A stretch of DNA of 6,284 bases from JBBRNV01 sp038227435 (GTDB taxonomy: Bacteria > Patescibacteriota > Minisyncoccia > Phycocordibacterales > CALRBL01): the NCBI GenBank assembly GCA_038227435.1, contig JBBRPW010000026.1:1-6284 (forward strand). Direction: 5' to 3'. Under the pieces are notes generated by a model. The model worked only from the letters and a program-made list of their open reading frames with translations. It was not told where the DNA came from and searched no databases. The stretch's first letter is position 1. Each line of letters starts with the position of its first letter. Both the position numbers and the translations under genes were made by a program. This document shows positions 1-3,837 of this stretch, in pieces.

Positions 1-399
1 CTTGGAGAAAATGTTAAAAAAGAAAAGAAGGTAAAAAAGGTTAAAGCACCTAAAAAACTAAAAGGAGAAGTCGAAGTAGAGAAAGAAGAAGTTATTGTTA
101 AAGCAAAACCAAAGATGGCAAGTATTCCAAAAACCGTTGATCCTTCGAACGTAACGTTAGACATGGCGCTTACCTATTTAACACTTCCTCGTGATTTAGG
201 AATGCACCCAGTAACTGGAAAAAAAGTGATAGCCAATGTTGGAATGTTTGGCCCATATGTAATGCACGATGGAGATTTCCGATCACTCAAAAAAGTAAAT
301 AACGACGATCCATATACAATTACTTTCGCTCGTGCACTCGAAATCCTAGCAGAAGAGAAGAAAGCCCGAAAAGGTGGATTTCGATTTAAGAAGAAATAA
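1..399 (+). CDS. topA: DNA topoisomerase I, C-terminal fragment (5' end outside window)
   Basis: The reading frame is open from the first base and ends at TAA 397-399, giving the last 132 residues of a longer protein. Residues 1-38 form a Lys/Glu/Val-rich low-complexity linker. Residues about 40-132 form a topoisomerase C-terminal repeat of the kind seen in many bacterial TopA proteins, with the signature LPRDLGMHPVTGKKV, then GMFGPYVMHDG, a short basic turn, and a helix ending in AEEKKARKG. The protein ends in a basic tail (FRFKKK). Type IA topoisomerases relax negative supercoils by transient single-strand cleavage; this C-terminal part binds single-stranded DNA and is not catalytic. The catalytic tyrosine, toprim domain and any zinc fingers lie upstream of the window. 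The internal ATG at 115 falls inside the linker and is not a start, because the frame is open before it. The gene converges on parB with a 15-base gap and no obvious GC-rich terminator. The family call is firm; subfamily is inferred. Confidence 0.88.
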   Translation, partial: LGENVKKEKKVKKVKAPKKLKGEVEVEKEEVIVKAKPKMASIPKTVDPSNVTLDMALTYLTLPRDLGMHPVTGKKVIANVGMFGPYVMHDGDFRSLKKVNNDDPYTITFARALEILAEEKKARKGGFRFKKK

Positions 400-414
400 T
401 TTTAGTTAACTTAA

Positions 415-1497
415 TTAGAGAGAGAAATTCTTAACCGAGTACATGTCGCTTTCACTTTCGTCTTGTTTTTCCTCTTCTTTCGCTTTGGTCTCTTCGGGAA
501 TTGCAGCCTCGAGTAATTTTTCTTCAAGTGATTCAGTAGCCACTACTTCAGAAACAGTATCTTCAAAATTTTGAGCAAGAACAGGCTCTAATGTAGTTGT
601 TTCGTTTGTTGTATCTATTTTTACTTCTGGTTTAGAAGCTAAAATATTTGTAACAACAGGTGCCCCTACTTTATTGTTATTTATCAAACTTAAAATAACT
701 CGTAAATCTTCGTCGTTGAAAAAATCAATCGTAACTTTTCCTCCTTGCTCTTTTCGTTCAATTGAAACTCGAGTACCTAAGCTCTCAGCTAATCGCTCTT
801 CAATTTCAATAATCTCAGGGTCAATCATTCGCTCTTTTTTACGAGCTCGTTCAACCGCAATTTTTCGAGCAATTAATTCCGCTTCACGAACATTTAATTT
901 TTTGAAAATAATTTCTTTAAATAACGTATCTTGTTCAAGTGGTCTATCAGTTAACATAAGCAATGGCCTTGTATGACCTTCCGAAATTTTACCCATAGAT
1001 ACTGCCTCGAGCATTTGCTCGGGTAACAATAGAATTCGTAAACTATTTGAAACATATTCTCGACTCTTCCCTACTTTTTCAGCAACTTGCCCATGCTTAA
1101 ATCCAAAATCACTTACTAGTTGTTTAAAGGCTTTCGCACGATCAACCGGATTCAAATCTTCTCGTTGAATATTTTCAATAATGGCAAGCTCGAGCTTCAT
1201 TAAATTATTATCTTCTCCGCTTCGAATTAAAACTGGAACTTGAGAAAGGCCAGCTAATTTTGAGGCTCGCAAGCGCCGCTCTCCAGCAATCAATTCATAT
1301 TCAGTACTTAATCCGCCATCTTCTTTTTGAACTTCCTTTCTAGTAACTACAAGTGCTTGAAGCACCCCGTACTGCCGAATTGATTCAGATAAGCTTTTGA
1401 GCGCCATCTCATCGAAATCTTTTCTGGGTTGATAAGGGTTTGGCTTAATCTTATCGACTTCAATCCAATAAATAGAATCGTTATAAAACTGTGACAT
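415..1497 (-). CDS. parB: ParB/Spo0J-family chromosome partitioning protein
   Basis: The product is 360 residues starting at ATG 1497 (MSQFYND...). The N-terminal nuclease-like/CTP-binding domain is at about residues 12-115. It shows IKPNPYQPRKDFDE, then GERRLRA (72-78), matching the ParB C-box, and ENIQREDLNPVDRA (108-121). A helix-turn-helix follows (about 137-160, QVAEKVGKSREYVSNSLR), then GHTRPLL (174-180), a variant of the usual GHARALL. Residues about 230-272 resemble the ParB C-terminal dimerisation domain. Known role of the family: a CTP-dependent clamp that loads at parS, spreads on DNA near the origin and works with ParA and SMC. No ParA gene or recognisable parS is in the window. 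Residues about 273-360 add an acidic, probably disordered tail ending DMYSVKNFSL, longer than in typical Spo0J. A farther start at 1533 would add 12 cysteine- and arginine-rich residues that overlap the promoter, so I prefer 1497. No Shine-Dalgarno sequence is visible. Family assignment is secure. Confidence 0.93.
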   Translation of the reverse strand: MSQFYNDSIYWIEVDKIKPNPYQPRKDFDEMALKSLSESIRQYGVLQALVVTRKEVQKEDGGLSTEYELIAGERRLRASKLAGLSQVPVLIRSGEDNNLMKLELAIIENIQREDLNPVDRAKAFKQLVSDFGFKHGQVAEKVGKSREYVSNSLRILLLPEQMLEAVSMGKISEGHTRPLLMLTDRPLEQDTLFKEIIFKKLNVREAELIARKIAVERARKKERMIDPEIIEIEERLAESLGTRVSIERKEQGGKVTIDFFNDEDLRVILSLINNNKVGAPVVTNILASKPEVKIDTTNETTTLEPVLAQNFEDTVSEVVATESLEEKLLEAAIPEETKAKEEEKQDESESDMYSVKNFSL

Positions 1498-1503
1498 GAG
1501 GCA

Positions 1504-1533
1504 AGTATAGCAGTGAGTTCTTATACGGCGCAA
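1504..1533 (-). promoter_or_regulatory. parB promoter, extended -10, predicted leaderless
   Basis: Reading the minus strand, TATACT lies at 1509-1504 and is preceded by TGC (1512-1510), giving an extended -10 element TGnTATACT. A weak -35 (TTGCGC, 1533-1528) sits 18 bases upstream. Only six bases (1503-1498) separate the -10 from the ATG at 1497, so the expected transcription start coincides with the A of the start codon. This argues for the 1497 start and for a leaderless transcript. The promoter is inferred from sequence only. Confidence 0.55.
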
Positions 1534-1594
1534 ACTGTGGAGAACCTGTCTTTTAAAAATGAATCGCCAAAAAAGTCTTATATTTTAAGGTCAA

Positions 1595-1622
1595 TTTACT
1601 TTTACGACTTTTAGGATAGAAT
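1595..1622 (+). promoter_or_regulatory. Candidate promoter for tRNA-Leu (and miaA)
   Basis: TTTACT (1595-1600, four of six matches to TTGACA), a 16-base spacer and TAGAAT (1617-1622, five of six matches to TATAAT) would start transcription near 1629, about 15 bases before the mature tRNA-Leu. It is the best match in the 147-base divergent gap between parB and the tRNA. Moderate confidence, as AT-rich DNA gives chance matches. Confidence 0.4.
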
Positions 1623-1644
1623 CGATGAGAGACACAAAAAAGAC

Positions 1645-1726
1645 GCCAGAGTGACGAAATTGGTATACGTACTCGACTCAAAATCGAGCGTCGAAAGACA
1701 TGGGGGTTCGACTCCCCCCTCTGGCA
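1645..1726 (+). tRNA. tRNA-Leu (anticodon CAA)
   Basis: This is an 82-base class II tRNA. The acceptor GCCAGAG (1645-1651) pairs with CTCTGGC (1719-1725), followed by discriminator A1726. The anticodon stem CTCGA/TCGAG (1672-1676/1684-1688) holds the loop CTCAAAA with anticodon CAA at 1679-1681, reading UUG. The long variable arm folds as GTC-GAAA-GAC (1690-1699), as expected for leucine. The T arm is GGGGG-TTCGACT-CCCCC (1702-1718). The 3' CCA is not encoded (the next bases are CAT), so it must be added by a nucleotidyltransferase. The loop has A36-A37-A38, the recognition signature for MiaA, whose gene begins 37 bases downstream with no terminator in between. Confidence 0.96.
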
Positions 1727-1763
1727 CATTAAAGATAAAGTTTTGACTAAGAATTCATAAAAT

Positions 1764-2693
1764 ATGGAAAAAGTTATTGCCATAGTTGGTCCTACAGCAG
1801 TTGGAAAAAGCTCACTAGCCGTTGAACTTTCTTTGTCATTGAAAAAAGAGCTGGGTATTAGTGCAGAGATTATTTCAGCTGATTCAAGACAGGTATATAA
1901 AAGACTCGATATTGGAAGCGGAAAAATTACTGAAAGTGAAATGAAAGGTATTCCTCATCATTTATTAGATGTTGCTGATCCACAAAATATTTATACTGTT
2001 AAAAACTATGTAGACGATACAAATACAGCCATTGAGAAAAGACTGAACAACCAAAAAATTCCAATTATTTGTGGAGGAAATGGTTTTTATATCGATTCAT
2101 TAATTAATGGATTTGAATTTCCTGAAGTATTACAAAACGATACTCTTCGGGCTAAATTAGAACCACAAAATACAGAGGTTCTTTTCGAATTACTCAAGAA
2201 AAAAGATCCCGGTAGAGCTGAAACAATCGATCGACATAATAAAGTTCGTATTGTACGTGCACTTGAAATTATTGATGCATTGGGAAAAGTTCCTTTAATT
2301 AAAACTGGTTCTAGCTCAAAATTTAATACTCTATATATAGGTATCGATTTCGACGATCTAATTCTTAAAGATCGAATAAGACAACGACTTAAAGATCGCT
2401 TTGATATTGGAATGATTGATGAGGTTAAGAAATTAATTACAGACGGAATAAGTTATGAACGTCTTGAATCGTTAGGGCTAGAATACCGATATATTGGAAG
2501 ATTTTTAAAAGACGCAGATCAAAGTGAAATAGCGTTTAACCGAATGTTTGAACTTTTATGTATGGAAATTTGGCACTATGCAAAACGTCAAAGAACGTGG
2601 TTTAAAAGGAATAAAGAAATTCATTGGCTACAAGGAAATGATGAAGAACTGCTAACTAAATCGTTCGAGTTAGTTAAGAAATTTATTACGTAA
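1764..2693 (+). CDS. miaA: tRNA dimethylallyltransferase MiaA
   Basis: The product is 309 residues, a normal MiaA length. The enzyme transfers a dimethylallyl group from DMAPP to N6 of A37 in tRNAs reading U-initial codons, which stabilises codon-anticodon pairing. Visible motifs: P-loop GPTAVGKS (9-16), SADSRQVYKRLDIGSGK (38-54) including the conserved Asp40 expected to act as general base, GIPHHLLDVADP (62-73), GGNGFY (104-109; usual bacterial form GGTGLY or GGTMLY), NKVRIVRALEI (159-169), and the RQRTWFKRN tRNA-binding segment (275-283). LESLGLEYRYIG (234-245) replaces the common IGYKEL-type motif, a variant I associate with Parcubacteria-like lineages. An in-frame TAA at 1758-1760 and the nearby P-loop fix the ATG at 1764. 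No Shine-Dalgarno sequence precedes it. The gene probably shares a transcript with tRNA-Leu, and its stop lies 9 bases from the end of the convergent tRNA-Trp. Confidence 0.95.
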   Translation: MEKVIAIVGPTAVGKSSLAVELSLSLKKELGISAEIISADSRQVYKRLDIGSGKITESEMKGIPHHLLDVADPQNIYTVKNYVDDTNTAIEKRLNNQKIPIICGGNGFYIDSLINGFEFPEVLQNDTLRAKLEPQNTEVLFELLKKKDPGRAETIDRHNKVRIVRALEIIDALGKVPLIKTGSSSKFNTLYIGIDFDDLILKDRIRQRLKDRFDIGMIDEVKKLITDGISYERLESLGLEYRYIGRFLKDADQSEIAFNRMFELLCMEIWHYAKRQRTWFKRNKEIHWLQGNDEELLTKSFELVKKFIT

Positions 2694-2701
2694 ATTAGTT
2701 G

Positions 2702-2772
2702 CGGGAGATGAAGGAATCGAACCCTCGACAACGGTTTTGGAAACCGTAGTTATGCCATTTAACTAATCTCCC
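2702..2772 (-). tRNA. tRNA-Trp (anticodon CCA)
   Basis: This is a 71-base class I tRNA on the minus strand. The acceptor GGGAGAT (2772-2766) pairs with ATCTCCC (2709-2703), with discriminator G at 2702 as expected for tryptophan. The D arm is GTTA/TAAC with a seven-base loop. The anticodon stem ACGGT/ACCGT holds the loop TTCCAAA with anticodon CCA at 2740-2738. The T arm is GAGGG-TTCGATT-CCTTC with one G-T pair. The 3' CCA is not encoded. The base before the 5' end is C and could pair with the discriminator G. A36-A37-A38 is present, so it is an expected MiaA substrate. It lies downstream of rpmG, echoing the common rpmG-trnW arrangement, but without secE/nusG after it. CCA reads only UGG, consistent with UGA as stop. 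Confidence 0.96.
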
Positions 2773-2788
2773 GAGGTGTCTATGTGCC

Positions 2789-2814
2789 GCACTTGAGTGC
2801 AGCGTATAAATACG
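2789..2814. repeat. Two tandem 12-base palindromes upstream of tRNA-Trp
   Basis: GCACT-TG-AGTGC (2789-2800) and CGTAT-AA-ATACG (2803-2814) are each perfect inverted repeats with 5-base arms and a 2-base centre. They lie two bases apart, between the rpmG terminator and the tRNA-Trp 5' end. The two-base centres are too tight for stable RNA hairpins, so a DNA-binding role is more natural, but this is inference. The second palindrome overlaps a TTTATAC stretch on the minus strand that could contribute to a promoter. Confidence 0.45.
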
Positions 2815-2820
2815 GTAACA

Positions 2821-2852
2821 GAAAAAACCCTTTTTTGAAAGGGTTTTTTCTT
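2821..2852 (-). terminator. Rho-independent terminator after rpmG
   Basis: GAAAAAACCCTTT (2821-2833) pairs perfectly with AAAGGGTTTTTTC (2838-2850) around the 4-base loop TTTG, a 13-base-pair stem with GGG/CCC at its middle. The outer A and T runs give a U tract in either direction, so it can end rpmG transcription on the minus strand and also catch + strand read-through from miaA. It lies 27 bases after the rpmG stop and separates rpmG from tRNA-Trp. Confidence 0.85.
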
Positions 2853-2879
2853 ATTGCTGGTAATTTTTTACCTCTAAAA

Positions 2880-3068
2880 TTACTTCTTTTTAGCTCCAAC
2901 AGTAGCTTTAATAGGAAATTTAACCTCCTTATAAGTAACGTGTTTTCGAAGCTTTTTATCGTACTTTTTAAGCTCGAGTTTTCGTTGAACTGTTTTTTTA
3001 TTTTTTCGAGTAAAAACAAGTGAACCTGTTGACTTGTTCTGTACTACGATTAGTTTATCTTGTGACAT
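2880..3068 (-). CDS. rpmG: 50S ribosomal protein L33 (zinc-free type)
   Basis: The product is 62 residues, slightly longer than the usual 49-55. The core matches L33: an N-terminal IVVQNKSTGS strand, FTRKNKKT, then LELKKYDKKLRKHVTYKEVK, the most recognisable L33 block. L33 is a small rRNA-binding protein of the large subunit near the E site. The sequence has no cysteine, so it is the C-minus form that lacks the zinc ribbon. A 12-residue basic C-terminal tail (ending ATVGAKKK) exceeds most relatives. ATG 3068 is the start: upstream lie only the tRNA-Tyr gene and a 51-base gap. No Shine-Dalgarno sequence is seen (ACTCTTTAAACCT precedes the ATG). It probably shares a transcript with tRNA-Tyr, ending at the hairpin 2821-2852. 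A weak GATACT (3084-3079) could instead give a transcript with a leader of about four bases. Confidence 0.92.
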   Translation of the reverse strand: MSQDKLIVVQNKSTGSLVFTRKNKKTVQRKLELKKYDKKLRKHVTYKEVKFPIKATVGAKKK

Positions 3069-3119
3069 AGGTTTAAAGAGTATCTTATTTAGAGCTTTTA
3101 ATCAAGACAGGGTCAATTT

Positions 3120-3206
3120 TGGTGCGTAGGGAAGGATTCGAACCTTCGTAGGCCATAGGCCGAGAGATTTACAGTCTCTTGTAATTGACCGCTCTACCAC
3201 CTACGC
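3120..3206 (-). tRNA. tRNA-Tyr (anticodon GUA), CCA encoded
   Basis: This is a class II tRNA on the minus strand, 84 bases plus CCA. The acceptor GCGTAGG (3206-3200) pairs with CCTACGC (3130-3124), followed by discriminator A3123 and an encoded CCA (3122-3120). The anticodon stem AGAGA/TCTCT encloses the loop CTGTAAA with anticodon GTA (3172-3170). The variable arm contains GGCC-TAT-GGCC, the long arm expected of bacterial tRNA-Tyr. The T arm is GAAGG-TTCGAAT-CCTTC. A36-A37-A38 makes it an expected MiaA substrate. It is the only one of the three tRNAs here with a genomic CCA. rpmG follows 51 bases downstream with no terminator between. Confidence 0.97.
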
Positions 3207-3214
3207 GTATAGCT

Positions 3215-3243
3215 AAAATAGCATATAAAGCCCGTTGGCTCAA
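3215..3243 (-). promoter_or_regulatory. tRNA-Tyr/rpmG promoter
   Basis: On the minus strand TTGAGC (3243-3238, four of six matches to TTGACA) is followed by exactly 17 bases and TATTTT (3220-3215), with TGC directly before it forming an extended -10. The expected start near 3208 leaves about a two-base leader before the mature tRNA 5' end at 3206. This is the best-formed promoter in the window. The -10 lies in a small palindrome GCTA-AAA-TAGC (3212-3222). Confidence 0.6.
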
Positions 3244-3313
3244 TGTTTTAGGATTATATTTACATTCTACTTCGTTCTAATTCAAAAGAGAATTTAGGTC
3301 CGTACTTTAAATC

Positions 3314-3331
3314 GGTCGTAAATATTCGACC
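3314..3331. promoter_or_regulatory. Inverted repeat upstream of the orphan gene, possible operator
   Basis: GGTCG (3314-3318) and CGACC (3327-3331) are perfect inverted 5-base arms around an AT-only 8-base centre, ending 16 bases before the ATG at 3348. Position and symmetry suit an operator or promoter-proximal site, but the arms are short and chance is possible. Confidence 0.25.
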
Positions 3332-3347
3332 ACAATAGCAATTCAAT

Positions 3348-3707
3348 ATGAAGAAAAGAATTTTGTTCTTAAGTAGAGTCTGGAATGGTAAGACTATGAT
3401 TTATAGTTTTCGTAAAGACGAAAAAGGATTTCCCGCCCAGAAGGATCTAAAGATTGAACTTCAAATAATTTCTGACTGTGCACTTCGGGTGTCGGAAATA
3501 AATCCCTCGTCTCGTCTTATTGCTATGGTCATGGCAGCGCTCGCCAATTTTCTCACTGTAAGTTTTCTTACCAATCTATTCAGTTTGAGCGATCTTGAAG
3601 CTGAAGTTTCGAAATTGGTCGACAGAAAAGGTTTCGAACCATATACACTCGAGGAAATTGAGACATGTTTTGCTAGTATTTACAAAATAATAGCGCATGA
3701 TCTTTAA
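3348..3707 (+). CDS. Hypothetical protein, 119 residues, function unknown
   Basis: I do not recognise this protein. It opens with a basic start (MKKRILFLSRVW) and a charged, mixed region to residue 55. A hydrophobic, alanine/leucine/phenylalanine-rich stretch follows at about 57-78 (IAMVMAALANFLTVSFLTNLF), long enough for one membrane helix or a buried helix. The acidic amphipathic C-terminal part (about 80-119) contains two cysteines of interest together with Cys44: Cys44 and Cys107 are the only cysteines. The codon pattern looks protein-like, and no other credible gene occupies this 632-base stretch between tRNA-Tyr and clpB. The gene ends at TAA 3707, and a strong hairpin with a U tract follows 37 bases later, supporting it as a transcribed unit. 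No Shine-Dalgarno sequence precedes ATG 3348 (AATAGCAATTCAAT). A lineage-specific gene is the simplest reading; a spurious frame is possible. Confidence 0.6.
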   Translation: MKKRILFLSRVWNGKTMIYSFRKDEKGFPAQKDLKIELQIISDCALRVSEINPSSRLIAMVMAALANFLTVSFLTNLFSLSDLEAEVSKLVDRKGFEPYTLEEIETCFASIYKIIAHDL

Positions 3708-3743
3708 AGTTATTCGGTCAAAACCAACATGTACTACACACAA

Positions 3744-3779
3744 AGCCGCCACGGGAATTCCCCGGGCGGCTATGTTTTT
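3744..3779 (+). terminator. GC-rich rho-independent terminator between convergent genes
   Basis: AGCCGCC (3744-3750) pairs with GGCGGCT (3765-3771), and CGGG (3752-3755) pairs with CCCG (3761-3764), with A3751 bulged and loop AATTC. On the + strand it is followed by ATGTTTTTA, giving a U tract, so it best serves the 119-residue gene. On the minus strand the tail is TTTGTGTG, weaker but possibly enough to help end clpB transcription. The GC content stands out sharply from its surroundings. Confidence 0.8.
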
Positions 3780-3837
3780 ATATAAGTATTTAATAATGCC
3801 GGACTGCTAATTTATATTTATCTACTGCCTCCCCTTT

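Noticed and set aside
400..414. Terminator between the convergent topA and parB genes
   Set aside because: The region holds GTTAAC and AT-rich partial symmetry only; the weak TTAAGAA/TTCTTAA repeat flanking it has no GC-rich stem.
674..976. Plus-strand open frame inside parB
   Set aside because: Antisense shadow of the well-conserved parB coding sequence; the same applies to plus-strand frames at 4619-4801, 4955-5209 and 5732-5974 inside clpB.
1498..1533. N-terminal extension of ParB by 12 residues (MRRIRTHCYTCL)
   Set aside because: It overlaps the extended -10 promoter, is not ParB-like, and the ATG at 1497 fits the predicted transcription start exactly.
1571..1612. Inverted repeat AAAAGTC/GACTTTT in the parB/tRNA-Leu gap
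   Set aside because: Arms are only seven AT-rich bases, 28 bases apart, in AT-rich DNA; chance is the best explanation.
1553..1783. Minus-strand open frame of 76 codons across tRNA-Leu
   Set aside because: It is the antisense of tRNA-Leu; the translated 'RGESNPHVFRR...SRVRIPISS' pattern is the familiar false protein produced by reading through the T arm and anticodon arm of a tRNA gene.
2780..3023. Two open frames of 79 codons, one on each strand, across rpmG and the hairpin
   Set aside because: Both overlap the clear rpmG gene in other frames and run through the terminator hairpin.
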